Assembly: GCA_029259845.1 (NCBI GenBank)
Contig: JAJDEI010000018.1
Coordinates: forward strand, 1 to 64,000
Length of the DNA: 64,000 bases
Origin: Planctomycetaceae bacterium
GTDB lineage: Bacteria; Planctomycetota; Planctomycetia; Planctomycetales; Planctomycetaceae
Direction: 5' to 3'
This document shows positions 39,001-47,436 of this stretch, in pieces; within the stretch, counting starts at the first letter, position 1, and each line of letters opens with the position of its first letter. The translations under genes were made by a program, and so were the position numbers. The notes under the pieces were generated by a model. It ran no database searches, was not told where the DNA came from, and worked only from the letters and a program-made list of their open reading frames with translations.

Positions 39001-39142
39001 CCGGCTGCGTGCCGTCGGTATCAACGAGCAGTCCCCGGATCCGAACATCGGGCGTGGTGACGACAAACACCAGTGCTGCCACACAGTAGCACAGGCTCAG
39101 CCCACCGACGGTCGACAGCAGGATTTTGACCCATTTGGACAT
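36062..39142 (-). CDS. Membrane-embedded sigma-54-dependent activator with PDZ-like and GAF domains
   Basis: 1026 aa. One transmembrane segment is followed by an extracytoplasmic PDZ-like part (~residues 30-150: '[22 protein letters not shown]'), then about eight membrane segments to ~residue 480. A coiled helix and GAF-like domain follow (~495-660), then the AAA+ domain with Walker A 'GESGTGKE', a GAFTGA loop changed to 'GAFTDA', Walker B '[11 protein letters not shown]' and 'PLRERRDDV'. A Fis-type helix-turn-helix ends the protein ('[25 protein letters not shown]'). It should sense an envelope signal and activate sigma-54 RNA polymerase. A sigma-54-type promoter lies divergently 142 bp away. 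Confidence 0.92.
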   Translation of the reverse strand: MSKWVKILLSTVGGLSLCYCVAALVFVVTTPDVRIRGLLVDTDGTQPGTGIRMYAVPGAQNKIGAESPPKVGDLLFEVNGRTIRTFADFSQALIDLRSAKLEPGGRLPPGADPDELSSASSLVLVEISGGDRDGERFTKIRFLRNGEEIRSTSWIQLQPLPIGGLISSLIWLVPQLMIFSLSAVAYWNRPHDRSIRLFYVLSLVTQVAFVGGSHWWVIAGSLWFCVPFVVAAVLLPAVLLHLFVVFPSPRRSMLLWPRATLTAIYALPVLFALWLAVGVVVVSVLAQDVGVSGPLAAAWQSQAGIVGEWVLRLMRNSIVAYVGLAVVYFSLTMISLVDSARTTRQVIERRQVEGMLWAGMFAAFPLGYAAYLAFFHRVDLALGKGQIWMFLASGSFMLAYAIGMVRYKLMLIDEVISRGMLYYVLSAALAVVYSLVIAGGSVIALRQQMPLLNQAVAVTVVLMLTIIVLGWLRGRVQRLIDQEFFREKYQLDEALQRMNRAVAGLVDRESLAEQMLSSCCDVLGVTRAACYLRDGNSESFQRFAQLGDREFVPRIEVARSHWSALQQGVSLQRLRSGVSTTQTLMRDLGVDLIHGLEVDGGMVGLIVLGPKPNAAAFTPEDGTFLSAVERISGFALHFAKVHEDFGQIKDELGRRIEQVSEQDRRIGFLERQLSLQTSEAPPAALEDFRPGDIIGRSPAIRQVLDTVRKVAASESSVLVRGESGTGKELLAQAIHANSPRRDGPLVCLHCAALSPTLMESELFGHVRGAFTDAREDKVGRFQQADGGTLFLDEIGDISLEVQVKLLRVLQQRTLEPVGSNRTVQVDVRVVAATHRHLERLIAEGRFREDLYYRLNVISVTLPPLRERRDDVLELALHFLEAATERARKSVTHFDEAAMAALVDYSWPGNIRELENAVERAVVLAEGSRITLSELPEEIAASNRSPQRVLETKPLRSPLNSPLASKEGPQPGNWIAAPRTREAKQEAERRQLEGALQSAGGNKAEAARLLGLPRSTFCSKLKKYDIL

Positions 39143-39283
39143 GGTGACTCGCCATTTTCGGCGCCGAAGTTCAGCGCCGAGATTAACGAACAGCAACGAC
39201 AATTGCAAGTCGCGGAAATCATAAATTGACTCAATGCATTGACAACACTTGACTTAAGGGATTGTAAACAATACGAGACACAA

Positions 39284-39299
39284 TGGCATGGCGATTGCG
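39284..39299 (+). promoter_or_regulatory. Candidate sigma-54 (-24/-12) promoter
   Basis: TGGCATGGCGATTGCG fits the consensus TGGCAYRNNNNTTGCW in all but the last base. The invariant GG and GC are exactly 10 nt apart. Transcription should start near 39310 on the + strand. The symmetric motifs at 39231-39242 and 39261-39272 are possible activator sites. The only sigma-54 activator gene nearby is divergent from this promoter. Confidence 0.6.
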
Positions 39300-39309
39300 A
39301 AACGACCCA

Positions 39310-39473
39310 CAGACGAAGAGTTTGTTTTCACCCAGCCTGACCCTCGGACATTCAATCGGCATCACTGAAACACAGAACCTCTCTGAGCATTTGATTGCAG
39401 CCTGACCCACTCTGCTCTCAGCCCTGACAGGAACCCAACTGTGTGAATGATGTCGGTGTCCGAGGGTTTTTCT
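39310..39473 (+). ncRNA. Candidate sigma-54-dependent structured small RNA
   Basis: From the predicted start near 39310 the transcript would be ~165 nt. ACCCTCGGACA (39340-39350) pairs with TGTCCGAGGGT (39457-39467), followed by TTTTTCT. Inside, CATCA (39360-39364) pairs with TGATG (39448-39452) and CACAG (39371-39375) with CTGTG (39439-39443), so the stem continues inward. The arrangement resembles a self-closing small RNA with its own terminator. No known RNA family was recognised. Confidence 0.45.
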
Positions 39474-39668
39474 ATGCGCTGACATCATTCTTCGGTCCCG
39501 CGTCAGAGGCTGTCTCGAGGCTCGTCCTCCCGGGGAAGTTCTTACCCCGTTGCAAAATGGGCGCTGTCCTGCCCGCATCGGCGTGCTTGCGTTTTGCGAT
39601 GTTCTGGCTTACGGTCCGTCCGAATCATTCCGATTGGTGCGGGGCATCGATTACCGTGAGGGGGAGAA

Positions 39669-40181
39669 TTGGCGAAGAGCAGGTCAAAAAGCCACAGCCG
39701 CAAGCCGGCGAAATTCTGGCTACTGAAGAGTGAGCCGAGCTGTTACTCGATCGACGACCTGGCTGCGGATAACGAGCAGACCACGTTCTGGGACGGCGTC
39801 CGCAACTACCAGGCGAGGAACTTCCTGCGGGATGAGATGCTAGTTGGAGACCGGGCGTTCTTTTACCACAGCAATGCCCAGCCGATGGCCATCGTCGGGA
39901 CGGTCGAGATTGTCACCGCGGGCTATCCCGACCCGACCGCCTTTGATCCTGGCGAGGACCATTTCGACCCCAAGAGCGATCCGGATGATCCGACGTGGTT
40001 CCTCGTCGATGTGCGGCTCCTCCAGAAGTTTCCGGAGCCGGTCACGCGTGATGTGCTCAAGTCGTGCGGCAAGCTTGACGACATGATGCTGCTGCGGCGG
40101 GGGTCGCGGTTATCCGTACAGCCAGTGACGCCTGCCGAATGGAAGGCCGTACATCGCTTGGCCGGCGTCAAGGACGTCTGA
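39669..40181 (+). CDS. EVE-domain protein
   Basis: 170 aa; a basic N-terminus then one EVE domain: 'KFWLLKSEPSCYSIDDL', 'TFWDGVRNYQARNFLRDEMLVGDRAFFYHSN', 'GTVEIVTAGYPDPTAFD', 'WFLVDVRLLQKF'. EVE domains are PUA-related and bind modified bases in DNA or RNA; in bacteria some act in restriction of modified DNA, others are housekeeping. No nuclease is fused or adjacent. It starts with TTG, preceded by GGGGAGAA. A flippase-like gene follows 40 bp later, probably in the same transcript. Confidence 0.9.
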   Translation: MAKSRSKSHSRKPAKFWLLKSEPSCYSIDDLAADNEQTTFWDGVRNYQARNFLRDEMLVGDRAFFYHSNAQPMAIVGTVEIVTAGYPDPTAFDPGEDHFDPKSDPDDPTWFLVDVRLLQKFPEPVTRDVLKSCGKLDDMMLLRRGSRLSVQPVTPAEWKAVHRLAGVKDV

Positions 40182-40220
40182 CCCGCCCCTGTTTGGGAAT
40201 CCCTCGAAGGTTGTGCCTTG

Positions 40221-41354
40221 ATGCCACATGGTCCCGACAACGCCGAGCCGCCGACCGCGACTGCCGGGAACCGGGAGCCGGAACGGAAGAAGAAGTGGTA
40301 CCGCACGAAGACGTTCAACCTGGCGATCGGGTTGGCCGTCACCATCGGCTGCCTGTGGTTGGCGGTCCGCATGATGGCCGCCGGCCGGCCGATTGGCGAG
40401 GTGCTGCGTGAGATTGCTGATTCGTTCTCACGGGCGGATTATCGGTCGCTCCTGCCGATTTGGGTCATTCTGTACATCTTCTACGGGATCAAGGCGTGGC
40501 GTTGGAAGATGCTGCTGGCGCCGCTGGGGGAGTTTCGCACGAGCAGCTTGTTCCCGCCGGTGATGATCGGTTTCGCGTTTAACAACCTGTTGCCGGCCCA
40601 CCTCGGCGAATTTGTCCGGGTGTTTGTGTTTTCCCGTCAGCAGCGGCAACCGGTCTCCGCCGTGTTGACCAGTGTGATCCTGGAACGGGTGTTGGATGCG
40701 ATCGCCATCCTGGCTTTCTTAGGACTCGGTTTGTTTCTGATGCCCGGTGTGGACGATCCGCGTGTCCGGAAAGCGATGCTGATCGTCGCGGCCGGGATCT
40801 GTGTGGCTCTCGCCGGCGCCGCGGTTTACTTGATTTGGACAAAGCCGTTCGTCACGGCGTTTGAGTGGTGTCTCGGCCGCGTGCCGCTGCTTCCCGGCGG
40901 GTTGAAGCAGAAGCTGGCGGCGATGCTCGAACAAGGGGCGCATGGGCTGGCGTCGCTGAAGGACAGCCGCCTCTGGGCCGGCCTCGTGTTCACCTCGTTT
41001 CTGCAATGGTCTTTGAACGTGCTGGTGATTCACCTGTCACTTTGGAGCTTTGGCATTCATGTGTCGCCCCTCGTCTCCTGCATCGTGATGGGAGTCACCG
41101 CATTCGGCGTGACGGTGCCTGCGTCACCAGGGTACTTCGGCGTGATTCAAGTCTGTTTTCTGGCGGTCCTCCAGTTCTTCACCAAGGACACCGTCGCGAT
41201 CGGGGCGGCTTCGCTCTTCTATCAGATGGCCCAATGGATCCCGGTGACTGCGACGGGGTTGTATTTCTTTGTGCGGACAGGATTTCACGTCGCCCAAGTT
41301 ACCGAGGAAGCGGAAGAGGCCGCAGCGAACCCGGACGATCCAGCGACCGAGTGA
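40221..41354 (+). CDS. Flippase-like membrane protein (LPG synthase TM region / UPF0104 family)
   Basis: 377 aa from the ATG at 40221 (a TTG one codon earlier is possible). About eight membrane segments. It has the family motifs 'FNNLLPAHLGEFVRVFVFSRQ', 'SVILERVLDAIAILAFLGLG', and 'FGVTVPASPGYFGVIQ'. This is the transmembrane half of lysyl-phosphatidylglycerol synthase without the synthase domain; such proteins probably move lipids or lipid-linked compounds across the membrane. The C-terminus is acidic. Confidence 0.88.
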   Translation: MPHGPDNAEPPTATAGNREPERKKKWYRTKTFNLAIGLAVTIGCLWLAVRMMAAGRPIGEVLREIADSFSRADYRSLLPIWVILYIFYGIKAWRWKMLLAPLGEFRTSSLFPPVMIGFAFNNLLPAHLGEFVRVFVFSRQQRQPVSAVLTSVILERVLDAIAILAFLGLGLFLMPGVDDPRVRKAMLIVAAGICVALAGAAVYLIWTKPFVTAFEWCLGRVPLLPGGLKQKLAAMLEQGAHGLASLKDSRLWAGLVFTSFLQWSLNVLVIHLSLWSFGIHVSPLVSCIVMGVTAFGVTVPASPGYFGVIQVCFLAVLQFFTKDTVAIGAASLFYQMAQWIPVTATGLYFFVRTGFHVAQVTEEAEEAAANPDDPATE

Positions 41355-41389
41355 CCGCGTGACCGCTCGGCCTGCGGGTCCGACGCGCA

Positions 41390-42127
41390 TCACAAGTCGC
41401 GAATTCCCTCATCCTGCAGGTCGAGGACCGGTGCCATCGGAAGTCGCAGGCGAACAAGGTCGCTTGCCAGATTGTACCAGCGGCCGCAAGCGTCCAGGAC
41501 CGGGCCATCGGCGGTGACGACGATTTGTTGGGACTCGCGAAGAATGACATCCGGGTCAGGTGTCAGTTCGACCGTCCAAGGCCAGCCCTGCTGACTGGCC
41601 AGGCCGGCGATGATGCTCCGCAGGCGGCCACTGTTGGAGACCGGCTCGTCCAGCCACCATCGGCAATCGCCCGCGTGGCACGAATCGATCGCCTCGCCGA
41701 TCAGCCGCAAGGCGGGAATCGTCTCTTCGACCCGGCGATAGTTTCCGTGCATACTCGCCATGTCCCGCAGGCAGCCGTCGCGTCCCCGCAGCAAAACGCC
41801 CCCTGCCAGCGCCGCCTCCACCGTCGTCAACAGGTTAAAGCCATCCAGATCCAATGTCTCCCCGGCGAGTCGCGAACGCGGCATGCGACGCGCTGTCCGA
41901 TCCGCCAGTGACTGGTCGGAGCAGGCCGATCTCAACACGGCGCGTCGTTGCCGCTCCCGGAGTGAGAGGCGGTCTCCGACCAGTTTCAAGGATGACGGAG
42001 CCGCGTACCCGCGCGTCAGTAACCAGCTCAAATGGGCCACCGCCTCGCGAAGCGTCGGGTGAACCTCTTCGCGAAACAGGTCCGCATCATAAGGGTGTGG
42101 CCCCCGATGTCTGCGGGAATCGGACAT
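41390..42127 (-). CDS. DUF434 protein
   Basis: 245 aa. The N-terminus 'RRHRGPHPYDADLFREEVHPTLREAVAHLSWLLTRGYAAPSSLKLVGDR' (residues ~5-53) is the DUF434 block, followed by the second conserved part 'LDLDGFNLLTTVEAALAGGVLLRGRDGCLRDMA'. Function unknown; the 'DGFN' and 'CLRD' regions suggest a nucleotide- or RNA-related fold but no activity is proven. GGAG lies directly before the ATG. Its 5' end is 30 bp downstream of the EamA gene stop on the same strand, so the two likely form a transcript. Confidence 0.85.
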   Translation of the reverse strand: MSDSRRHRGPHPYDADLFREEVHPTLREAVAHLSWLLTRGYAAPSSLKLVGDRLSLRERQRRAVLRSACSDQSLADRTARRMPRSRLAGETLDLDGFNLLTTVEAALAGGVLLRGRDGCLRDMASMHGNYRRVEETIPALRLIGEAIDSCHAGDCRWWLDEPVSNSGRLRSIIAGLASQQGWPWTVELTPDPDVILRESQQIVVTADGPVLDACGRWYNLASDLVRLRLPMAPVLDLQDEGIRDL

Positions 42128-42156
42128 CTCCTCGCCTCGCGATTGCGGTCCGGGAG

Positions 42157-43059
42157 TCAGTCCTCAGCGATCGCGGGGACCGCTCCTGGTGAGAACAGCG
42201 TGTACCTGACAACCAGCCCGGCCAGAATCAGAGTCCCGCCGATCCATGTGGCGAGCGGGGCGACTTCCGAGAGGACCAGCCAGACCCAGATTGGATTGAG
42301 CACCGCTTCCAGCAGCGTGATCAGTGCCGCCTCGGATGCCTGGACGGTCCGCACGCCAAGTGCGAACAGCAAATAAGGGACGCCCATCTGCAGCACGCCG
42401 AGCCCGCCGATGACCGACCACTGTACTCCGTTCAGCGAGACGCCAAACGTCAGTACCCAAGGGAGCAGGACGAGTCCGGCGACGATGCTGTTGAGAAACA
42501 CCAGCCATGCGGCCTGCTCCGCACGCAGGGCCCTCAGGCCGATCACCACGCCCGAGTAGGAGAGCCCGCTTCCCAGAGCGATCAAGTTGCCGGTGAGGTG
42601 CTCACCGTGCCATTCGGCGGCGATGATCCAGGCGATGCCGCACAGGGCGAACCCCAATGCGGTCCAGCTTCCGCGGTCGGCACGCTCGCGCAGCAGCACG
42701 ATCCCCAACAGAAACGCCCAGGCGACGCTGGTGTACTGCAGGAAGATGGCTGCCGCCGCTGTTGTCCGTGTGAGCGCCGTCACGTAGAGCACGTTCATGC
42801 AGGCATAGCTGAGCGTCATACCGATCAGGGCCGGTCGAAAGCGAATCTGTCGCCAGGAAACAAATGGCGCGACCACCGCTGCCGCAAACAGCACACGGTA
42901 ACACGCCACCAACGGGCCGCGGTACTCAATGGGAATCGCCCGGATGGGGCCGCACTTGACGAGCAATCCGCTCGAACTCCACATGACCGCAGCGATCAAC
43001 AGCAGCACCCGTCCCCGGCGAATCGACGAGAGGGGGGGAGGCTCATGGGACACGGACAT
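42157..43059 (-). CDS. EamA/DMT-family transporter
   Basis: 300 aa with ten hydrophobic segments in two similar halves (EamA repeats): first half about residues 17-145 ('LLIAAVMWSSSGLLVKCG', 'AAIFLQYTSVAWAFLLGIVLLRE'), second about 160-290 ('NLIALGSGLSYSGVVIGLRAL', 'SEAALITLLEAVLNPIWVWLVL'). This superfamily exports amino acids, nucleosides or other small metabolites. It is divergent from the four-gene sugar cassette and may serve it, but the substrate cannot be told. Confidence 0.88.
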   Translation of the reverse strand: MSVSHEPPPLSSIRRGRVLLLIAAVMWSSSGLLVKCGPIRAIPIEYRGPLVACYRVLFAAAVVAPFVSWRQIRFRPALIGMTLSYACMNVLYVTALTRTTAAAAIFLQYTSVAWAFLLGIVLLRERADRGSWTALGFALCGIAWIIAAEWHGEHLTGNLIALGSGLSYSGVVIGLRALRAEQAAWLVFLNSIVAGLVLLPWVLTFGVSLNGVQWSVIGGLGVLQMGVPYLLFALGVRTVQASEAALITLLEAVLNPIWVWLVLSEVAPLATWIGGTLILAGLVVRYTLFSPGAVPAIAED

Positions 43060-43211
43060 GGGGCGGCACGCAATGGCTGAGTGAGGTCCAGGATCTCTTC
43101 CGTCCAGTCACGCAGAATGCCGCCTTTCGTGATGATGCACAAGTCCGTTGAGCCGATCCAAGTGCTGATCGGGTGCCGGCCGCCCAAGAAACCGGTACGA
43201 TCACGAGTCTC

Positions 43212-43238
43212 GGCACGGCTGACACGGCTGACACGGCT
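43212..43238. repeat. 9-bp tandem repeat x3 upstream of the sugar cassette
   Basis: GGCACGGCT GACACGGCT GACACGGCT, 43 bp before the first gene of the cassette. Possibly a regulatory site, possibly just slippage. Confidence 0.6.
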
Positions 43239-43280
43239 GTATCGGATGGCCCGGCCTTCTTTTGAATTTCGGAGAACCTG

Positions 43281-44330
43281 ATGGGAAGCATCAAGGGTCC
43301 GGCGATCTTTCTGGCGCAGTTCATGCGTGATGAGGAGCCGTATAACAACATCGACAACATCGCCCGTTGGGTCGCCGGCTTGGGGTACAAGGCGATCCAG
43401 CTTCCCGGCTGGGATCCACGCGCCATCGATCTCGACCAGGCAGCCACGTCACAGACGTATTGCGATGAGTACAAGGGCCGGTTGCAGTCGCTCGGGCTGG
43501 AGATCTCGGAGCTGACCGGCTATCTCGCGGGGCAGGTGCTGTGCATGCATCCGGCCTACGAAGTGATGTTTGAGGGCTTCCATCCGCCGGGATTGCGCGG
43601 CGAGGCCCGCACGGAGTGGGCCAGCGGTGAATTGGAAAAGTGCGTTCACGCATCAGTCAAGCTGGGGCTGAATTGCATTCCCGTCCTATCCGGAGCCTTT
43701 GCCTGGCATACAGTTTACCCGTGGCCGCAGCGACCGCAGGGCATCATCGAAGAGGCGTTCCGGGAGCAAGCCAAACGCTGGAGACCGGTCCTCGACCTGG
43801 CGGAGGAGAACGGCTGCGCGATCGCCTACGAACTCCATCCGGGCTCCGATGTCTTCGACGGAGCGACATTCGAGATGTTCCTTGATGCCACCGACGGTCA
43901 TCCCGCCGCGTGCCTTAACTACGACCCCAGCCACTTCCTCCTTCAACATCTGGATTACCTGGCGTTCATCGAAATCTATGGTGAGCGCATTAAGGGCTTT
44001 CACGTGAAGGATGCGGAGCTGCGGCCGTCAGGACGTGTGGGTGTCTATGGGGGATACCAACCGTGGGCCGGCCGCGCCGGTCGCTTTCGCTCGCTGGGAG
44101 ACGGTCAGGTCGACTTCCGCCGCGTGTTCACCTTGATGACTGAGTCTGGCTTTGACGGGTGGGCCGTTTTAGAGTGGGAGTGCTGCGTCAAAAGTCCGGA
44201 ACAAGGAGCCGCGGAAGGTGCCCCGTTTATCGCCGAGCACTTGATCGAAACGACCGACGTTGCCTTCGACGACTTTGCCGGAGGGGAAGCGGACGTGGCG
44301 AAGAATCGGCAAATCCTGGGGCTGGACTGA
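43281..44330 (+). CDS. Sugar phosphate isomerase/epimerase-like TIM-barrel protein
   Basis: 349 aa of the xylose isomerase-like TIM-barrel fold: 'IARWVAGLGYKAIQLPGWD', 'SVKLGLNCIPVLSGAFAW', 'GCAIAYELHPGSDVFDG' and 'CLNYDPSHFLLQ' give the metal ligands Glu, Asp and His, with 'IKGFHVKDAEL' and 'GWAVLEWECC'. Members include inosose isomerases and ketose epimerases. First gene of a four-gene run; the next starts 43 bp later. It is likely part of the breakdown or conversion of a sugar or cyclitol. Confidence 0.88.
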   Translation: MGSIKGPAIFLAQFMRDEEPYNNIDNIARWVAGLGYKAIQLPGWDPRAIDLDQAATSQTYCDEYKGRLQSLGLEISELTGYLAGQVLCMHPAYEVMFEGFHPPGLRGEARTEWASGELEKCVHASVKLGLNCIPVLSGAFAWHTVYPWPQRPQGIIEEAFREQAKRWRPVLDLAEENGCAIAYELHPGSDVFDGATFEMFLDATDGHPAACLNYDPSHFLLQHLDYLAFIEIYGERIKGFHVKDAELRPSGRVGVYGGYQPWAGRAGRFRSLGDGQVDFRRVFTLMTESGFDGWAVLEWECCVKSPEQGAAEGAPFIAEHLIETTDVAFDDFAGGEADVAKNRQILGLD

Positions 44331-44373
44331 GCAATACGGGTGGCCGCATCGAACCGAATTGGGGACCGAGACA

Positions 44374-45537
44374 ATGGATACCTGGAAACGAAAGCTCCGC
44401 ATGGGCATGGTGGGCGGCGGCCAAGGGGCCTTTATCGGCGGCGTGCACCGCATGGCGGCCGCCCTGGATCAGCAAATTGAGTTGGTTGCCGGCTGCTTTT
44501 CACAAACGCCGGAAAACACCCGCCTCACCGGAGAGCAGTTGTACCTCGATCCGTCGCGGTGTTATCCCGACTTCCAACAAATGGCAGCGGCGGAAGCCAG
44601 GCTGCCCGATGACCAGCGGATTGACTTCGTCAGCATTGTGACGCCAAACGTGTCACATTTCCGCATCGCCAAGACGTTTCTTGAGGCCGGCTTTCACGTC
44701 ATTTGCGATAAGCCGATGACCTATTCTCTGGAAGAGGCTGAGGCCCTTGTGCCATTGGTGGAGGAATCGGGGCTCGTGTTTGTGCTCACCCACAACTACA
44801 CCGGACACCCGATGGTGCGACACGCCCGATCAATGTTCCAATCCGGCGACTTGGGAACTGTGCGAAAGGTGATCGTCGAGTATCTGCAGGATTTCCTGAT
44901 GGTGCCGCACGAGAAGTTGGGCCAGAAGCAGGCCGAATGGCGCGTGGACCCGTCGCGTTCCGGCATCGGCGGGACGCTGGGAGACGTCGGCACGCACTGT
45001 GTGAACCTCCTCGAGTTCGTCACCGGCGACCCGATCACGGAACTGTGCGCCGACAAGAGCACGTTTCTCCCGGACCGCAAGCTGGACGAGGATGTCAACG
45101 CGCTGCTGCGTTTCAAGGGCGGTGGGAAAGGGGTGCTCACCATCAGCCAGGTGGCGACTGGCGAAGAGAATGGCCTCCGGTTGCGCGTGTACGCTTCCGA
45201 AGGGGCGATCCAATGGCAACAAGAGAACCCCAACTCCCTGGAAGTCTACCGCTATGGCAAGCCGCGCGAGACTTTGACCCGTGCTCAGGGATATCTTTCG
45301 GATGCGGCGGCGAAGTGCACGCGCGTGCCGACGGGCCATCCGGAAGGCTATCTGGAAGCGTTCGCGACCATCTACTGCGGAGCCGTCGAGGCGATTCGCG
45401 CCCACATCGACGGCAAGCCCCTCCGGATTGAAGAGTACGAAGTCCCGACCGTTTATGATGGGCGGCGTGGAATGCAGTTTGTTGAGCGGGCCGTTGCGTC
45501 GTGCGAACAGGGGAGCACTTGGGTCAATCTCGAATAG
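44374..45537 (+). CDS. Gfo/Idh/MocA-family oxidoreductase
   Basis: 387 aa NAD(P)-dependent dehydrogenase. The Rossmann start 'RMGMVGGGQGAFIGGVHRMAA' has a GxGxxG-type nucleotide loop, followed by 'DFVSIVTPNVSHF' and 'HVICDKPMTYSLEEAE' (the family's EKP motif, here DKP). The C-terminal substrate part has 'GGTLGDVGTHCVNLLEFV', with the typical catalytic D-x3-H. Substrates in this family are polyols and sugars, including myo-inositol. I chose the ATG at 44374, where the Rossmann fold begins. Confidence 0.92.
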   Translation: MDTWKRKLRMGMVGGGQGAFIGGVHRMAAALDQQIELVAGCFSQTPENTRLTGEQLYLDPSRCYPDFQQMAAAEARLPDDQRIDFVSIVTPNVSHFRIAKTFLEAGFHVICDKPMTYSLEEAEALVPLVEESGLVFVLTHNYTGHPMVRHARSMFQSGDLGTVRKVIVEYLQDFLMVPHEKLGQKQAEWRVDPSRSGIGGTLGDVGTHCVNLLEFVTGDPITELCADKSTFLPDRKLDEDVNALLRFKGGGKGVLTISQVATGEENGLRLRVYASEGAIQWQQENPNSLEVYRYGKPRETLTRAQGYLSDAAAKCTRVPTGHPEGYLEAFATIYCGAVEAIRAHIDGKPLRIEEYEVPTVYDGRRGMQFVERAVASCEQGSTWVNLE

Positions 45538-45570
45538 TTCGCAAGAACCGGCGTGTTGATGGGAGCAAGC

Positions 45571-46338
45571 ATGAAACCTGACAAGCGAGCGCTGGTGACC
45601 GGCGCCAGTAAGGGCATCGGGCGCGGGATTGCGCTCGGCTTGGCAGAGGCGGGCTGGGACGTCGGGGTTAACTACAACGGTGACGTTGCTGGTGCCCGGG
45701 AAACCGCATCGGCCATCGAGTCGCGAGGCCGCCGCGCCTGGGTGCTCCAAGCCGATGTGGGAGACCGGGCTCAGGTGGAATCCCTGTTTTCCCGCTTTAT
45801 CGAGTCCGCCGGCGGGATCGAGCTGCTGGTCAACAATGCGGGCGTGCAAACCTGGGCGCCGCTGCTCGAACTCAAGGAGGAGGACTGGGACCGCACGATC
45901 CGCACGAACCTCAAGGGGACGTTCCTCTGTCTGCAGGCAGCCGCGCGTCTGATGCAAAGCGCGGGTGGAGGAGCCGTCATCAACATCGGTTCCGGTGCGA
46001 ACAAGGCGCCGTTTCCCAATCTGTCCGACTACTGCGCGTCCAAAGGGGGGATCGAAAACCTGACGAAAGTCGCGGCTGTGGAGTTCGGGCCGCTCGGCAT
46101 CCGGGTGAACTGCGTGGCGCCTGGCGCTATCGAGATTGAGCGAACACAACAGGAAGACCCCGACTACGCCGGAACATGGGGGGCGCGCACACCGCTGCGG
46201 CGTGTCGGACAGGTGAACGACGTCGCCCGGGCCGTCGTTTATTTGGGCGATGAGGCGGCCGCGTTCGTAACCGGCCAGACCCTCTACGTCGACGGCGGTC
46301 TCTTCTCGCAGGTGCCGTGGCCCTACGAGGATGAATGA
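45571..46338 (+). CDS. Short-chain dehydrogenase/reductase (first)
   Basis: 255 aa classical SDR. Cofactor loop 'TGASKGIGRGIA', 'LLVNNAGVQ', catalytic Ser in 'INIGSGANK', Tyr-x3-Lys in 'YCASKGG'. It reduces or oxidises a sugar or related alcohol. I chose the ATG at 45571 with GGGAGC a few bases upstream; a GTG and an ATG slightly earlier are alternatives. Third gene of the cassette. Confidence 0.9.
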   Translation: MKPDKRALVTGASKGIGRGIALGLAEAGWDVGVNYNGDVAGARETASAIESRGRRAWVLQADVGDRAQVESLFSRFIESAGGIELLVNNAGVQTWAPLLELKEEDWDRTIRTNLKGTFLCLQAAARLMQSAGGGAVINIGSGANKAPFPNLSDYCASKGGIENLTKVAAVEFGPLGIRVNCVAPGAIEIERTQQEDPDYAGTWGARTPLRRVGQVNDVARAVVYLGDEAAAFVTGQTLYVDGGLFSQVPWPYEDE

Positions 46339-46458
46339 GGACCCGGGAAACAATCAGTTTCCATGACATTGATCACTGAATGTCCGCGGAATCTCTTGTC
46401 ATGCGACCACGTTCGCGGCACTGATTCTGGAACGAAGTTCTGCTGAGGAGATATGCGA

Positions 46459-47295
46459 ATGATTCCCCAACCCGAACACTCGACGCTGGCAGGTCTGACC
46501 GCAATCGTCACCGGCGCGGCTCAGGGCCTCGGGCTGGGCATGGCCGAAGAGCTCGCTCGCCGTGGGGCCGTCGTAACGATCGCAGATCTTCAGGAAGAGA
46601 AGGCTCAATCGGAGGCGGAGCGTCTCCAGACGGATGGACTCGAAGTGCACGGAGCGAGGCTGGATGTCACCGAAAGCACGCAGGTGGCGGAGTTGTTTAA
46701 TGAGGTGGCGGACAAGCGAGGATCGCTGGATATTCTGGTCAACAACGCGGGGCTGGGACAATCAGTGACGCCCATCGTCCACCTGTGCGATGACGAATGG
46801 CTCCGCGTGCTGAACGTTACCTTGAATGGCGCGTTTTACTGTGCGCGCGAGGCGGCAAAGATCATGGAGACGCAGGAGAGCGGCTCGATCGTCAATATCG
46901 CTTCCATCAACGGCCAGGAGCCGGCGGCGTTGGTGGCAGCGTACAACGTGGCCAAAGCCGGGGTGATCAGCCTCACGCGGACCCTCGCCATGGAATTGGC
47001 CGCCTATGGGGTGCGCGTCAACGCCGTGAGTCCGGGGCCGGTTTACACAGAGTTCAATCGGGCGGTTATGGCGCAACGGGCGGCGAGCCTCAGTCTGACG
47101 GAGGCCGACATGGTCGAGCGCGTGCGCACCGCCATCCCCCTGGGACGCTGGGGCGAGCCCGGCGATATCGCGGCTGCGGTGGCGTTTCTGTGTAGCCCCG
47201 CCGCCGCCTGGGTGACCGGGGAAGTTCTGACCGTCAGTGGCGGCCTCAGGGGAGTGTCCGCGGCACCCCCCAAGAGGCAGCCGCCGAACCACTAG
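46459..47295 (+). CDS. Short-chain dehydrogenase/reductase (second)
   Basis: 278 aa SDR. 'TGAAQGLGLGMAEEL', 'LDILVNNAGLGQ', catalytic Ser in 'NIASING', Tyr-x3-Lys in 'YNVAKAG', C-terminal 'VLTVSGGL'. I prefer the ATG at 46459 because GAGGAG lies 8 nt before it; the ATG six bases earlier is too close. It has an Asp in the cofactor-binding strand ('VVTIADLQ'), which suggests NAD over NADP. Last gene of the cassette and convergent with cmk. Confidence 0.9.
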   Translation: MIPQPEHSTLAGLTAIVTGAAQGLGLGMAEELARRGAVVTIADLQEEKAQSEAERLQTDGLEVHGARLDVTESTQVAELFNEVADKRGSLDILVNNAGLGQSVTPIVHLCDDEWLRVLNVTLNGAFYCAREAAKIMETQESGSIVNIASINGQEPAALVAAYNVAKAGVISLTRTLAMELAAYGVRVNAVSPGPVYTEFNRAVMAQRAASLSLTEADMVERVRTAIPLGRWGEPGDIAAAVAFLCSPAAAWVTGEVLTVSGGLRGVSAAPPKRQPPNH

Positions 47296-47300
47296 GCTTT

Positions 47301-47390
47301 GTCAACGCTCGGAATTCGCGTGCGAGAAGCCATCAGTCATTTGCACTGGCGGACAAGCCGGCCAGTGGCACCCTCAGATTGAGCGTTGAC
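47301..47390. repeat. Inverted repeat between convergent genes
   Basis: GTCAACGCTC (47301-47310) and GAGCGTTGAC (47381-47390) flank an inner hairpin CACTGGC/GCCAGTG (47345-47367). It lies between the SDR (+) and cmk (-), where a two-way terminator would be expected, but no T-runs are present. Confidence 0.55.
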
Positions 47391-47436
47391 GATGCGCTCG
47401 CGGAGCGGACAAGCGACTGAGGGCGATCGTACGTTC

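Larger units (their letters stand above)
39143..39668. other. 526-bp intergenic region with candidate sigma-54 promoter and structured RNA
   Basis: AT-richer than its surroundings near 39170-39300. It holds a 12-bp palindrome TCAATGCATTGA (39231-39242), the inverted repeat ATTGTAAACAAT (39261-39272), a -24/-12 promoter (39284-39299) and a long terminator-like stem (39340-39473). Open frames here have no recognisable protein features. Confidence 0.6.

Noticed and set aside
39231-39578. Open frame of 115 codons on the - strand upstream of the sigma-54 activator
   Set aside because: Arg/His-rich composition without domain features; it covers the promoter and the structured RNA candidate, which explain the region better.
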